64,000 nt of DNA from UBA6522 sp965204155 (GCA_965204155.1 OZ241971.1:4402001-4466000), one strand, 5' to 3'. Positions 8,874 to 18,848 are shown, counted from the stretch's first letter. Notes: generated by a model from the letters alone, not told the origin. Translations and numbers: made by a program.

Positions 8874-9337
8874 AGGACTGGTTCGACACGCTGCAGCCGC
8901 GCGAGCGCATCGTCCTGCTGGCCGGCGGTGCCGTCGGCGTGCTGATCCTCGCCTGGAGTCTCGCGTGGTCACCATTGCGCAATGCCACGCTGAATCTGGA
9001 TGCGAGGCTGGCGGAGAAACACAGCATCCTCGCGGATGCGCGCCGACTGCAGGCGACGGGTGCGCCGCCGGTCCCGTCGGTAGCGCCCGGGGAATCGCTG
9101 GTGCTGGTGGTGGATCAGACTCACCGCGCACACGGCCTCGGCGGCACGCTCTCGCGCAATCAGCCCGATGGGGAAGACGGCATTCGCGTCACGTTCCAAC
9201 GAGTGCCCTTTGCCCAATTGGTGAGCTGGCTCGGCGCCTTGCAGCAGGGCCATGGAATCGTGGTGATATCCGCGAACCTGGACGGTACGCAGCAGCCCGG
9301 CCTCGTAAACGCCTCCCTGGTATTGCGGAGGTCGTGA
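8870..9337 (+). CDS. gspM: Type II secretion inner-membrane protein GspM
   Basis: This 155-residue bitopic protein pairs with GspL. The short N-terminus (WFDTLQPRERIVLLAGG) and single transmembrane segment at about residues 16-37 are typical of GspM, followed by a periplasmic coiled region and a small ferredoxin-like domain (VTFQRVPFAQLVSWLGAL). The ATG overlaps the gspL stop (ATGA), fitting a stoichiometric L-M pair. Confidence 0.86.
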   Translation: MKDWFDTLQPRERIVLLAGGAVGVLILAWSLAWSPLRNATLNLDARLAEKHSILADARRLQATGAPPVPSVAPGESLVLVVDQTHRAHGLGGTLSRNQPDGEDGIRVTFQRVPFAQLVSWLGALQQGHGIVVISANLDGTQQPGLVNASLVLRRS

Positions 9338-9338
9338 C

Positions 9339-10076
9339 ATGCGGGTCAGGTGGATTGCCCTCGGTGCAGGCGCCTATCTGGCTTTTGCGATCACCCTCTT
9401 CCCCGCAGATGTTGCTCATCGCTGGTTCGCACCCGCCGAGTTTCGCTTGTCCGGCGTTCAGGGCACCGTATGGTCCGGCAGTGCCGCGCTTGGATCCGCA
9501 GGACCGTTGGGATTTCACAGCATTCAATGGCAGGTACGGCCATGGACTGTTCTGCTGGCGCGGCCGGGAGGGTCTTTGGAAACCGGCCTCGGCGACGGTT
9601 TCCTGCAAGCCGATGTCCGCGTCGGGCCAGGTGTCGTCTCCCTCACAGAGGTCCGGGCAAGCTGCAGTCTGTCGGCTCTCGCCTCGGCGCTGCCCATCGC
9701 CGGAATCCGCGGTCAGGTGAGTCTGGAGCTCGCCGAACTGACCGTTCGGGACGGTTGGCCCGCCTCGGCCGAAGGCGAGCTGCGCCTCCGCCGGATCACG
9801 GTTCCGCCCCTTGTGGGGAGCGATCCCATCGTCCTGGGCAACTATAATGTCACGCTTTCCGGGGGTGACGGATTGCAGGGCCTGTTCGAGGATCGGGGAG
9901 GTCCGTTACAGGTCCGGGGATCGGCAAGTCTCTCCGCTGCCGGGCAATATGAAATCGGGGGAGCCGTACGGGCGCGGCCGGAGGCCAACGCCGCCCTGAC
10001 GCGCGGCGTGGAATTGCTTACCGGCGATCCGGACGATGCAGGTATGCGTGCCTTCAGCTTTACCGGTACGCTCTGA
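9339..10076 (+). CDS. gspN: Type II secretion protein GspN
   Basis: This 245-residue protein has an N-terminal membrane anchor (about residues 5-22) and a beta-rich periplasmic region with the GspN pattern VQGTVWSGSAALG at about 39-51 and the late ARPEANAALTRGVELL. GspN is an accessory component found in a subset of type II systems; its exact role is not settled. It starts 1 nt after the gspM stop and closes the gsp run, meeting the VOC gene tail-to-tail. Confidence 0.83.
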   Translation: MRVRWIALGAGAYLAFAITLFPADVAHRWFAPAEFRLSGVQGTVWSGSAALGSAGPLGFHSIQWQVRPWTVLLARPGGSLETGLGDGFLQADVRVGPGVVSLTEVRASCSLSALASALPIAGIRGQVSLELAELTVRDGWPASAEGELRLRRITVPPLVGSDPIVLGNYNVTLSGGDGLQGLFEDRGGPLQVRGSASLSAAGQYEIGGAVRARPEANAALTRGVELLTGDPDDAGMRAFSFTGTL

Positions 10077-10141
10077 TCGGAAATACTCGAAGCCGTGTCC
10101 GCAAGGGCTGAAGCCGACGCCGTATCCCTTGCCTGAACCGG

Positions 10142-10564
10142 CTATTGTTCGGATCCAAAGTAGTTCAGTTCGATGGTAATCCCGTTCGGGTCCTCCACGA
10201 AAATCTGGCTGAGTGCCATGTTCGGTACCTGCCGTTCGCGAAATGGCACGTTGTTTCGTTGCAGGCGCCGGATCATCGCGGGCGCATCCGTTGCACAAAA
10301 AGCGATGTGATCCAGGGATCCGCCGCCCTCCAGCGTGTCCAGATCGATATCACCGCCCAGATATTCCACCAATCCAACGGAATCATCGGGATCCACGCCG
10401 ACCAGATGGATCACCGCATGACCTTCCAGGTACAGCCAGGCGCCCGGAAACGAAAAGTCCGGACGGTCGCCTTCTTCCATCCCAAGCAAATCAATATAGA
10501 AAGCCCGACTGGCTTCCAGGTCCAGGGTGCGGATGGAACAATGATCCAGGGTGCGAACTGCCAT
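10142..10564 (-). CDS. VOC-family (glyoxalase/dioxygenase fold) protein
   Basis: This 140-residue single-domain protein has the vicinal-oxygen-chelate pattern. Paired beta-alpha-beta units begin at MAVRTLDHCSIRTLDLEASRAFYIDLLGM, with candidate metal ligands His8, His in HAVIHLVG, His in LDHIAF and Glu in GITIELNY near the C-terminus. The substrate cannot be told from sequence; family members include glyoxalases, extradiol dioxygenases and resistance proteins. The chosen ATG at 10564 matches the family N-terminus, and an upstream in-frame Met would add 41 unlikely residues. It lies 41 nt after the addA stop and may be co-transcribed with it. Confidence 0.85.
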   Translation of the reverse strand: MAVRTLDHCSIRTLDLEASRAFYIDLLGMEEGDRPDFSFPGAWLYLEGHAVIHLVGVDPDDSVGLVEYLGGDIDLDTLEGGGSLDHIAFCATDAPAMIRRLQRNNVPFRERQVPNMALSQIFVEDPNGITIELNYFGSEQ

Positions 10565-10605
10565 GTCGAGCGGTCTCCAGTACTGGTCGCCGTCTGGCGA
10601 TGATA

Positions 10606-13600
10606 TCAGTCGGCTGGTGTCATGCCGGTACTCCCGGACGGCTGATCCACAGCCTGTCCGGCCCGATCGGCAATCTGCGGCTGCCATTGCCTGAAAGCGC
10701 GAAGCAGCGGGAAATACAGTCCTACCCTGATGGGCCGGCTGTCAACGCTGGACAAGGCCCTGGCATATCTTTCCAGCTGCCCCCGGTATCGTTGAACCTC
10801 CGAATCCAGGAATGCATCGGTGGATCCACCTTCGTGGGCGCTGGTCTTGTAGTCGATAATCCATCGCGTTCCGGAGTCGTCGACAAATGTCCGGTCCAGA
10901 CGCAAGTTCTCGATGAGCCCGTCAGCAGCCCGCGAGACCGGCAGCTCCGAGTCGGCCTCCCGGCGAGCTGCCAGGATCCATTGTCCGGTTGCATCGTCCA
11001 GGACGGCTTCGAGCGCCTGCATCACGCGGTTCGCCGCCTCCGGGAGCTCGTCGCGGTCCACCCCCAGCAACTGGAGTTCCGCCCCGTAGCGGTGCACGCC
11101 GGCCCGTACACGCTCGGCATCCCAGTGCTCAACCCCCTCCCTCGCAATGGTATGCAACCATTGGTGAACCACGACCCCGACCTGCAATGCAGCCTGCCCC
11201 GCCCATTGGAAATGGGGGCGTCGCTCACCCTCTTCCCGGGCGATAGCTGTGCCGCCGGGTTGCCGCGCAGTTGCGACAAGGCGTCTGAGCTTTGGCTCGA
11301 AAGCCTCCTCGACCGGCTTTCCGGCATCGTCTGCCACCGTGGCCGATTCGAAGGCAGCGGATACCTGCGGCCAGAGGAAGGCCAACAGACTGCGTGACGG
11401 GGGGTTGGTCTTTCCTGGCGGAAGTTGGCCGATCAGGTGCAGGCGTTCCCTGGCACGGGTTGTCGCCACGTAGAGAAGGCGTGCGCGTTCGGAGTACTCC
11501 TTGCGCTGTTCGATGGACTGCAGCCACCGGGTGTACGGATCCGGTTCATCTGCGCCCGCGGAAAACGGAGCCAGCAGGATGGATTCCCTGCCGTCGGGGT
11601 GCACGCGTTCATGCCAGTAGAGCGCCCTGCCCCTGTCGGATTGCGGTACCCGCCCCAGCCCGAGCAGCACAACCGTGTCGAACTCCAGCCCCTTGGCCTT
11701 GTGCACGGTCATGATCTCGATGCCGCTTTCCCGGGGACGGTCCACTATTGCGGCCGGATCGTCGAACAGGCTGCCCAGAGCGGCCGGATCGTCCAGATCG
11801 CCCATGACTGTGGCCTCACTGAGGATGGAGAAGAAATGCTCTGCGCGATCCGTATCCCGCGAATCCTGAAGACAAACAGGCCCGTCCAGGGTCACCCAGG
11901 TGCGCTGCACCCAGCGGGCCAGAGGCTGGTTGGCCCGTTCGAGAAAGGCCAGCTGCAGGATAGCCCGCAGACGCTCCAGCCGAACACGGCCGTCCCCGGT
12001 CAACCCGGCAATGCGTTCCGCGTCGTGCATCAACGTCCATACCGCGCTGTCCGAGTCGCCCCGGCACAGGACGTGCAGGTCGCTCCAGTTCAGGCCGCAC
12101 CAGGGGGCCCGCAGTACCGCCAGCCACGCGACACGATCGCCGCGATGAGTCAACGCCCGGGTCAGTCCGATGAGGTCCTGGGTGACCTGATGCTGGTTGG
12201 GTGCTTCCAGTTGAACCGCATGAGCGTCCAGGCCGAGAGTACGAAGGTGACTCTGCAGGCCCGCAAGGTGACTGCGGCTGCGCACCAGGATGGCCACCGA
12301 ACCGGACTCGGACCGGGCCCTTTCGTCGGCAACGATCTCCGCGGCACGCCGGGTCTCCGCATCCGGGTCCGACCCCCGAAGCGCGTGCACCTGTACGGTC
12401 TGCCGGCTTGAAGGCGCCCTGAACGCTTCGCAAGGACTGAAACGGGCGGCGCCTGCCTTGAGGTCATCCCCAGCCGGAAAGATCCTTGTGAACGTGTCGT
12501 TGACCCAATCGATCAGAACGGGAGCGCTGCGGAAGTTTCGCGTCAGGTTCAGCGTTTCACATCGAATATCTCCGATACCCGTGTGCCTGGCCCGCAGGAA
12601 CAGCGACATGTCGGCGTTCCGGAACCGGTAGATGGACTGCATGGGATCTCCGACCAGGAACAGTGAGCGGCCGTCGCCCCGTTCCCACCCGGACGTGAGC
12701 AGTTCCAGAAGCCGGATCTGCGAACGCGAGGTATCCTGGAATTCGTCCACGAGAATGTGCTGAATGCGTCTGTCGAGGGCAAGCAGCAGGTCCGATGGGC
12801 GCACCGCGCTGCCGAGAGCGCGTTGGGCAGCCAGCGCCAGTTCTATGAAATCCGCGGAATTCCGTTCCGCGAACAGGACCCGCAGTTCGGCCACGAGGTG
12901 CTGCAGCAGGATTCGAAGTGCCGACATGGAATCCCACCATGCCGATCCCGGCAGCGACTCCGGGATGTTCCTCAACTCCACCAGGGCAATGCGCAATTCC
13001 TCCGAACCTGCAAGGGACGAGATCAGTTCCTTCAGATCGCCGCCAAGGGGCGCAAAATGACCGGAGAACCCGATCGCGCCCGGTTGCCTGCGCCACGTCC
13101 CTTGCCTGGTCAGCAACAGTTCCGGCAACGCCTTCCAGGCCTTGAGTTGGTCCACGCACGGGGCGGGCATTGTTTCAAGATTCAGCCACGACTCGAACTT
13201 TGGAGCGAAGTTTGGCGCATGACTGGCCACATGACGCAACAGGGGTACCAACCGCCGACAGGCCGTCTCGGGGAGTAAATCCGCCACCGCGATCAGATCC
13301 TCCTCGATCGAACGGTGCAACGTCCGTTCGACGATAACGCGCAATTCCGCCTCATCCGCACCGAACACATGGGGCATCCACTGGTCGCGAGTGGCGAGCA
13401 TTTGCAACATCAGCGTCACCATGCCCTCGGCGCTGGAATCGGAAGTCTTGAGCAGGAAACGCAATGCGCGCGCTCCCGGAGATGCGTCTCCAAGCTGCCG
13501 GATCATTCGCCTTCCGGCAGCCCGATAATGCTCTGAAGCGTCTTCAACGATACGCGCCGCCCCAATCCCGCCGGACGCCACCGGCAACCGCTGTGCGAGC

Positions 13601-13965
13601 CAGACATTGAGCGCGTCCAGCGTATCGATCTTGAGCCGGGCCGGTTGTTCGAGCACAGACCAACCCAGCTCCCGGTCACGCTCCAATGCTTGCCGGCCCA
13701 GTTGGAAGGTCAGGAGCCGATGCGGCTGCCCTGGCCGCTCTTCCCGATCTGCTGCGGCCAGGGCTGCCAGCACGCGATCGCGCATCTGCGCGGCTGCCTT
13801 GCGGGTGAACGTGATCGCGATGACTTGTTCTGGCAACTTAACGGTCGCCAGCAAGGCCAGAAAGCGCTGGATCAGCAACTCCGTCTTGCCCGATCCTGCC
13901 GGCGCCTGAACGATAAAGGATCGGTCAGTCTTCAGGGCGCGTCGGCGTAGCGCTGCGTCGCTCAT
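10606..13965 (-). CDS. addA: AddA-type UvrD-family helicase/exonuclease
   Basis: This large cytosolic protein of 1119 residues unwinds and resects DNA double-strand ends for recombination. It has Walker A APAGSGKTE (about residues 21-29), Walker B HILVDEFQDTSRSQ (about 390), motif III VGDPMQSIYRFR, motif V TVHKAKGLEFDTVVLLGLG and motif VI LLYVATTRARERLHL. The C-terminal RecB-like nuclease motif WIIDYKTSAHEGG (about 1058) with QLERYARAL follows. The partner is the adjacent addB-like gene: its stop and this ATG are separated by one nucleotide. The pair replaces RecBCD in many bacteria. Confidence 0.9.
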   Translation of the reverse strand: MSDAALRRRALKTDRSFIVQAPAGSGKTELLIQRFLALLATVKLPEQVIAITFTRKAAAQMRDRVLAALAAADREERPGQPHRLLTFQLGRQALERDRELGWSVLEQPARLKIDTLDALNVWLAQRLPVASGGIGAARIVEDASEHYRAAGRRMIRQLGDASPGARALRFLLKTSDSSAEGMVTLMLQMLATRDQWMPHVFGADEAELRVIVERTLHRSIEEDLIAVADLLPETACRRLVPLLRHVASHAPNFAPKFESWLNLETMPAPCVDQLKAWKALPELLLTRQGTWRRQPGAIGFSGHFAPLGGDLKELISSLAGSEELRIALVELRNIPESLPGSAWWDSMSALRILLQHLVAELRVLFAERNSADFIELALAAQRALGSAVRPSDLLLALDRRIQHILVDEFQDTSRSQIRLLELLTSGWERGDGRSLFLVGDPMQSIYRFRNADMSLFLRARHTGIGDIRCETLNLTRNFRSAPVLIDWVNDTFTRIFPAGDDLKAGAARFSPCEAFRAPSSRQTVQVHALRGSDPDAETRRAAEIVADERARSESGSVAILVRSRSHLAGLQSHLRTLGLDAHAVQLEAPNQHQVTQDLIGLTRALTHRGDRVAWLAVLRAPWCGLNWSDLHVLCRGDSDSAVWTLMHDAERIAGLTGDGRVRLERLRAILQLAFLERANQPLARWVQRTWVTLDGPVCLQDSRDTDRAEHFFSILSEATVMGDLDDPAALGSLFDDPAAIVDRPRESGIEIMTVHKAKGLEFDTVVLLGLGRVPQSDRGRALYWHERVHPDGRESILLAPFSAGADEPDPYTRWLQSIEQRKEYSERARLLYVATTRARERLHLIGQLPPGKTNPPSRSLLAFLWPQVSAAFESATVADDAGKPVEEAFEPKLRRLVATARQPGGTAIAREEGERRPHFQWAGQAALQVGVVVHQWLHTIAREGVEHWDAERVRAGVHRYGAELQLLGVDRDELPEAANRVMQALEAVLDDATGQWILAARREADSELPVSRAADGLIENLRLDRTFVDDSGTRWIIDYKTSAHEGGSTDAFLDSEVQRYRGQLERYARALSSVDSRPIRVGLYFPLLRAFRQWQPQIADRAGQAVDQPSGSTGMTPAD

Positions 13966-13966
13966 T

Positions 13967-16621
13967 TCATGACCTGTTGCGTGACGCACTCGGCTCCGCC
14001 TTTCGCGCCTGTGCCAACCATTCGTGAATCCGGGTAAGCGGTGCGATCGCACCCTCTGCCTGCCTGATTTCCTTTCGGAAGATTCGTCCGTCCCCGTCCT
14101 TGAACTCCCGCGTCAGCTCTTCGAGTTGAACTCGCCACCGGTCGCGCAGCATCGGCCAGGCACTATCCGCCGGCAGTTTCAGGGCTCGGCCGGGAAATTC
14201 GTCGTCGTACCAGAAACCCTTGTACTTCGGGCCTGCAGGGTTAAGCGCCGCGATCACCACGGCCTCCACTTCGCCTTCAAGGAATGATGCATAGAAGGGC
14301 AACTGCAGGTCCCGTGGCCGTTCCTTCAGCCAGTCGCCCGGGTAATTTCCTGTGCCGGTCTTGTAATCGATGACTGCCAGTGGCCCATCGGAACCCAGTT
14401 TGTCGATGCGATCGATCCGGCCGCTGATCCTGAGACCGCCCACTACCGCCTGAACAGTCTGCTCCACCCCGACCACCCGGAAAGGCGGTCTGGCCGTTTC
14501 CATCTCCAGAAAATGGGTCAGCATCGATCGCAGTCGTGCAAGTTCCAGTTCGAAGAGCGCACCCAATCGGGTTTCAGCTACGCCAAACAGGCCGCGCAGC
14601 GCCCGATAGCAGCTTCGGTCGATGCGACGCGCCCTTTCCCCGGGGCTGCAGGACAAGATGTCCTGCCGGTCCGGCTGATCGTCAAACAGGCGCCCGACCG
14701 CCGCATGCGCAGCGATGCCCCGTTGGCGCGCGTCGAACCCCGGTCGGACGGGTTCCAGAGGTTTCGCAAGAAGGCGGTTTTCGATAAACGCGCGCAGCGG
14801 GCACTTCGAATGCATCGACAGTGTGCCAATTCCGCCCCTGAGTTGCGGGGCTTCGACAGGTGGAACGGGATCCGGGCGCGTTTCCAGGCGGCTGTCGTCG
14901 GGTACCACGTGCTGAGGGCGGCGGGCACGGGACCGCAAGAGTTCCGCTTCCGTAACCAGCGGACAGGAAAGAATTAACGGACTGGGCCGAACCGAATGCT
15001 CGTGGACGCTCTCCGGCGAGCTCAGAACCAGGTCGGGCACTCGGTTCACAAGCCGACGAATCGTGGTTCGGGATTGTTCAAGCGCCGCGGCCGGGGTCGC
15101 CGCCGGCATTCCGTGGCTGCGCTGTAAAGTCAACGGCAACAACGGGGCGGCGTGCGGTGCCTGGGTCCATTGGGTATCGGTAAGCCCGCTGACCCATACG
15201 GCGTCGTATCCTGGACCCACTTGCTCCGGATCGGACAGCAGAAAGACACCGTACAGCGGCATCGCCCCGAGCCGTTGCGGGCGCGCAAGGATTCGCACCA
15301 GTTCCGCGACTGCGTCGCTCAGGTCGAGCCTGCCCAGAATCGGCGTCAGGAGCATCAGATCGTTCAGCGCCGATTCCCAATCCTCGGGTACGGCCGAGTC
15401 GCCGCCGCCCCAGCCAAGTTCGGCCAACAGCCTCCGCCAGACGGATACCCAGGTCGTCAGCGTCGCGCGGCGGGGCTGAGCGGTCACGAGTGACATCGCT
15501 GCCTCGAGTTCGTCGGCGAGAGCCGGTATCGCCGCCCGAATTCGCCTTGCAAGCCCGCCCGAGCGGTAGGCATCCAGGAAGGACATCTGCGACGAAATGT
15601 GTGAGCGAAGCTGCGTTTCCAGCATGCTGCGCGAGTCGGCAATGTCCGGCGCCGCAAAATACGGACCGCGCAGCCAACGGCTCAGAACATGGAAGTCACC
15701 TGCACTGCTGAACAACTCCAGCGCGTTCACCGCAGCACCGATCACCGGATTGTCCATCGCGGTGGCTCGACCTTGCAGGCATACGATTTCCCGCCGCCCG
15801 GCGCGAGCGCCCAATCGCGAACACTCGGGTCTCAGCGTGTCTTCAATCTTGTTGACCACCTCGTCGCGCCGGGTCTCCAACCCGGGGACGACGATCGCCA
15901 CGCGCTGCCGGGGTTCGCGCGCAAGTCTTGCAGCCACCCAGACGGCCGCTACCCTGACTTCTTCCGCCGCATCGGCAAGCTGTACCCGACGGCTTTGCAG
16001 ATTGCACGTTGGCGGCGCCCAGTCCGAACACCTGAATCCGGTTTCCTGTAGCTGTTCCGCGAGGCGCGATTGAACCGGCGTCAACGCAAGGTCCGCCCAC
16101 ACGACGGAACCGGACTCGTTGTCCGCCGGTGACGGTGTCCTGGCGACCAGTGCATCCACGGCGTCTCCGGGGTCCAGCCAACCGGCGTCGTTCAATGCGT
16201 GCCGATAGGCCCGCTCCCAGCGGAGCAATGCCCGGCAATCCGCATCGTCGCGAAATGCGTACAAGTCGTCCAGATCGACATTCCAGTCGCGCCGTCTCTG
16301 CGAGGCTTCCCGAGCCCAGGCGGATACATGACGATATCCCGGGGATCCCTGCAGGGCCGTGCCGGATTCGTCGATCACCCGGCGCCACAGCGCATCGACC
16401 TGCCCGGGACTGAGGAGGTGCCGGCTGCCGTCGTCCAGGTACCTGCGCCACAGGGCGGTTGCCCAGTCCCTGCAGGACATGACGTTCGGGGCCAACCACG
16501 CCGATCGCCCTTCCTCCAGGTGCTGTCGAGCCAGGCAGCTTTCGATCTGCCGGCCGACGATGCCGCCGGCGGTTACCACGGCAGTCCCTTTGACCGCAAG
16601 GTCTGTCAGGGTGGCGGGCAT
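13967..16621 (-). CDS. addB: AddB-like nuclease subunit (TIGR03623-like probable DNA repair protein)
   Basis: This 884-residue protein is placed and built as the AddB partner of the downstream AddA. The N-terminal half is a degenerate helicase region (VVTAGGIVGRQIESC in place of a P-loop). The C-terminal PD-(D/E)XK nuclease shows GRIDRIDKLG and LAVIDYKTG at about residues 745-765, with the upstream TLSMHSKCPLRAFIENRL. AddB-family nucleases normally clamp this domain with a 4Fe-4S cluster, one Cys here and three near the C-terminus. Only the first Cys is present; the tail has none (see findings). It begins 9 nt after alaA, so alaA-addB-addA may be one transcript. Confidence 0.82.
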   Translation of the reverse strand: MPATLTDLAVKGTAVVTAGGIVGRQIESCLARQHLEEGRSAWLAPNVMSCRDWATALWRRYLDDGSRHLLSPGQVDALWRRVIDESGTALQGSPGYRHVSAWAREASQRRRDWNVDLDDLYAFRDDADCRALLRWERAYRHALNDAGWLDPGDAVDALVARTPSPADNESGSVVWADLALTPVQSRLAEQLQETGFRCSDWAPPTCNLQSRRVQLADAAEEVRVAAVWVAARLAREPRQRVAIVVPGLETRRDEVVNKIEDTLRPECSRLGARAGRREIVCLQGRATAMDNPVIGAAVNALELFSSAGDFHVLSRWLRGPYFAAPDIADSRSMLETQLRSHISSQMSFLDAYRSGGLARRIRAAIPALADELEAAMSLVTAQPRRATLTTWVSVWRRLLAELGWGGGDSAVPEDWESALNDLMLLTPILGRLDLSDAVAELVRILARPQRLGAMPLYGVFLLSDPEQVGPGYDAVWVSGLTDTQWTQAPHAAPLLPLTLQRSHGMPAATPAAALEQSRTTIRRLVNRVPDLVLSSPESVHEHSVRPSPLILSCPLVTEAELLRSRARRPQHVVPDDSRLETRPDPVPPVEAPQLRGGIGTLSMHSKCPLRAFIENRLLAKPLEPVRPGFDARQRGIAAHAAVGRLFDDQPDRQDILSCSPGERARRIDRSCYRALRGLFGVAETRLGALFELELARLRSMLTHFLEMETARPPFRVVGVEQTVQAVVGGLRISGRIDRIDKLGSDGPLAVIDYKTGTGNYPGDWLKERPRDLQLPFYASFLEGEVEAVVIAALNPAGPKYKGFWYDDEFPGRALKLPADSAWPMLRDRWRVQLEELTREFKDGDGRIFRKEIRQAEGAIAPLTRIHEWLAQARKAEPSASRNRS

Positions 16622-16630
16622 GCGATCAGT

Positions 16631-17884
16631 CTAGGGGCCGGCAGACTCCAGCACGGGTGGACGGTTGGCCATGTACCGCAGGACATTGTGGATACGCCAG
16701 AACACCTCTTCGATCGTATCTTGATCCGCGAGCGTCGTGATCCTGAAGTGATTCCGGTATTCCGTGTTGAAGCTGGACCCGGGCGCGACCAGCACGTGTT
16801 GCCGCTCCAGCAATTCCATGCAGAACGATTCGTCATCGAATCCCGGGAACCGGCGGGTATCGACGCCGACAAAGGCGTACATGGCGCCATCCGGAGGAAC
16901 CAGAGTGAGGTACCGGCTCTGCTCCACCGCCGAGATCACGGCCTGGCGAGACTGGTAGAGCCGGCCGTCCGCGGAACACAGCTTGCGAATGCTCTGGTAG
17001 CCGCCCAGGGCGGTTTGCACGGCCCACTGGCCCGGAACGTTGCTGCACAGGCGCAGTGCGGCCAACAGATCCATCGCCTCGAGCAATTCGCCGGATCGGT
17101 CCAGAGCGCCGCTGAAGGCCACCCACCCCACCCGGTAACCGCATGCCCTGTACACCTTGGAAAGCCCGCTGAAGGTCGCACAGAGCGACTCTGTGCACAA
17201 TGTCGCCATGGGTACGAATTCCGCATCGCCGTAAATCATCTGATCGTAAATCTCGTCGGTAAGTATCAACAGATCGTTCTTCTTTGCGATCCCGGCCAGG
17301 TGGGTCAGGCACTCCTTGCTGTACACGGCCCCGGTGGGATTGTTTGGGTTTATGATGACGATGGCCCGGGTTTTGGGAGTGACCAACCCTTCCACTTCAT
17401 CGGGGTCGGGTGCATACCCGTTTTGTTCCGGGCAGGGGTAGTAGACCGCCTTTCCGCCGTTAAGCACGGTTGCGGCAGTCCACAGCGGATAGTCCGGGCT
17501 TGGTATCAACACTTCGTCGCCGGGATTGAGCAACGCCCGCAGCGTCAGATCGATGAGTTCGCTGACGCCGTTGCCGATGAAGACCTCCTCGGCCGTCGTG
17601 TCCATGACGCCGCGGCTCTGCTGGCGCATGACCACCGCTTCGCGGGCGGGAAAGATGCCCTTCTGTCCGCAGTACGCTTCGCTGGAACCCAGGTTTTCGA
17701 TCATCGCCAGACGCATCGTCTCCGGAGTTCGAAAGCCGAAGATGCCGGGATTACCGATATTGAGCGACAGGATTTCGTAGCCCTGCCGCTCCAGTTCCAT
17801 CGCTCGCCGCGCCAGCCGCCCGCGAATTTCGTAACGAACGGACCTGAGCGCTCGGCCTGGTGCAATTTTGGAGGAATGCGTCAC
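16631..17884 (-). CDS. alaA: AlaA-type alanine/glutamate aminotransferase (PLP)
   Basis: This fold-type I aminotransferase resembles E. coli AlaA along its whole length: SLNIGNPGIFGF, IGNGVSELIDLTLRALL, PSPDYPLWTAA, IIINPNNPTGAVYSKE, LILTDEIYDQMIY and the PLP-Lys segment TFSGLSKVYRACGYRVGW, then RLCSNVPGQWAVQTALGGYQSI. AlaA makes alanine from pyruvate and glutamate. The GTG at 17884 gives an N-terminus like AlaA (417 residues); an upstream ATG at 17944 would add 20 dissimilar residues. It sits directly before addB. Confidence 0.88.
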   Translation of the reverse strand: MTHSSKIAPGRALRSVRYEIRGRLARRAMELERQGYEILSLNIGNPGIFGFRTPETMRLAMIENLGSSEAYCGQKGIFPAREAVVMRQQSRGVMDTTAEEVFIGNGVSELIDLTLRALLNPGDEVLIPSPDYPLWTAATVLNGGKAVYYPCPEQNGYAPDPDEVEGLVTPKTRAIVIINPNNPTGAVYSKECLTHLAGIAKKNDLLILTDEIYDQMIYGDAEFVPMATLCTESLCATFSGLSKVYRACGYRVGWVAFSGALDRSGELLEAMDLLAALRLCSNVPGQWAVQTALGGYQSIRKLCSADGRLYQSRQAVISAVEQSRYLTLVPPDGAMYAFVGVDTRRFPGFDDESFCMELLERQHVLVAPGSSFNTEYRNHFRITTLADQDTIEEVFWRIHNVLRYMANRPPVLESAGP

Positions 17885-18002
17885 AACCTGACCCTGACTG
17901 TGCCTTACCGGGAGTGCTTTAACACATCGTGAGCGAAACGCCAACCAATACGTGCTGAAAATCCTGAAAAAAGCCTGAGGGGGGTGGTCCGTGTTGGTCG
18001 TG

Positions 18003-18848
18003 TCAGGACCCTATTCCGGTGGCGATCGGGCGCCCTGGATCGCGAATCCACTCGCTCCAGGAACCGATATAGACGCGACCGTCGCCCAGTCCGGCCGCGT
18101 TGACTGCCAGGAGCAGATGACATGCCGTTACTCCGGACCCGCACATGGCGATCAGTCCGCCGGATTGATCCGTCAGGTGCCCGAGGCGTGCGCGGAGTTC
18201 CTCGGCGGGACACAGGGTCCCGTCGGGCTGCAACGCATCGGAAAACGGCCAGTTGACGGCGCCGGGGACGTGACCGGCTACGGGATCGATGGGCTCGGTG
18301 ACACCCTGAAAGCGTTCCGGCGCGCGGGCGTCCACGAGTCTCGCTCCCTTCGCCTGCTCAGACGGAAGCCGGGCGGTCGGGACAACCCAGTCACGCCGCA
18401 CGTCGCGTGCAGCATATTGGCTGGCGCGGATGCGGGAAATCTCCGGGTCCAGCGGCAACCCCGCACCTTCCCACGCCTTCAAACCACCGTCGAGAACATA
18501 TGCGGCACAGTGTCCGACCCATCGCAGCATCCACCACAAGCGCGCTGCAATCGCCCCTGACATGTCGTCGTAAACGACCACGCTGCTGGTTGCGGAGATT
18601 CCCCAGCCACCCAGAGTGGCCGTAAAGTCCTCTACCCGAGGCAACGGATGACGGCCATCGGTGGGGCCTGGAACTCGGGCGAGGTCATTGTCCAGGTGGG
18701 CGTACCGGGCGCCGGGAATATGGCCGCGGCGAAATGCGGCGTGACCCGCGTTGGGATCCGCTAGGTCGAATCGGCAGTCGACGACGACCCAGGTGGAATC
18801 GCCCAGCCGTTTCGCAAGCGCCGTCGGTGAGATGAGTGGCGACGCCAT
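18003..18848 (-). CDS. sseA: 3-mercaptopyruvate sulfurtransferase (tandem rhodanese)
   Basis: This 281-residue protein has two rhodanese domains. The first, inactive one has the WVVVDCRFDL and GHIPGARYAHLDNDL motifs. The second carries the active-site loop CGSGVTACHLLLA with the catalytic Cys at about residue 238. The CGSGVT loop, rather than CRKGVT, is the form found in mercaptopyruvate sulfurtransferases. The enzyme moves sulfur from 3-mercaptopyruvate to thiols or cyanide. It lies 32 nt downstream of a peroxiredoxin on the same strand, suggesting a shared thiol or oxidative-stress role. Confidence 0.9.
   Translation of the reverse strand: MASPLISPTALAKRLGDSTWVVVDCRFDLADPNAGHAAFRRGHIPGARYAHLDNDLARVPGPTDGRHPLPRVEDFTATLGGWGISATSSVVVYDDMSGAIAARLWWMLRWVGHCAAYVLDGGLKAWEGAGLPLDPEISRIRASQYAARDVRRDWVVPTARLPSEQAKGARLVDARAPERFQGVTEPIDPVAGHVPGAVNWPFSDALQPDGTLCPAEELRARLGHLTDQSGGLIAMCGSGVTACHLLLAVNAAGLGDGRVYIGSWSEWIRDPGRPIATGIGS

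Noticed and set aside
16199..17932. 577-codon open frame on the plus strand
   Set aside because: It is antisense to alaA and addB, both strongly supported by motifs.
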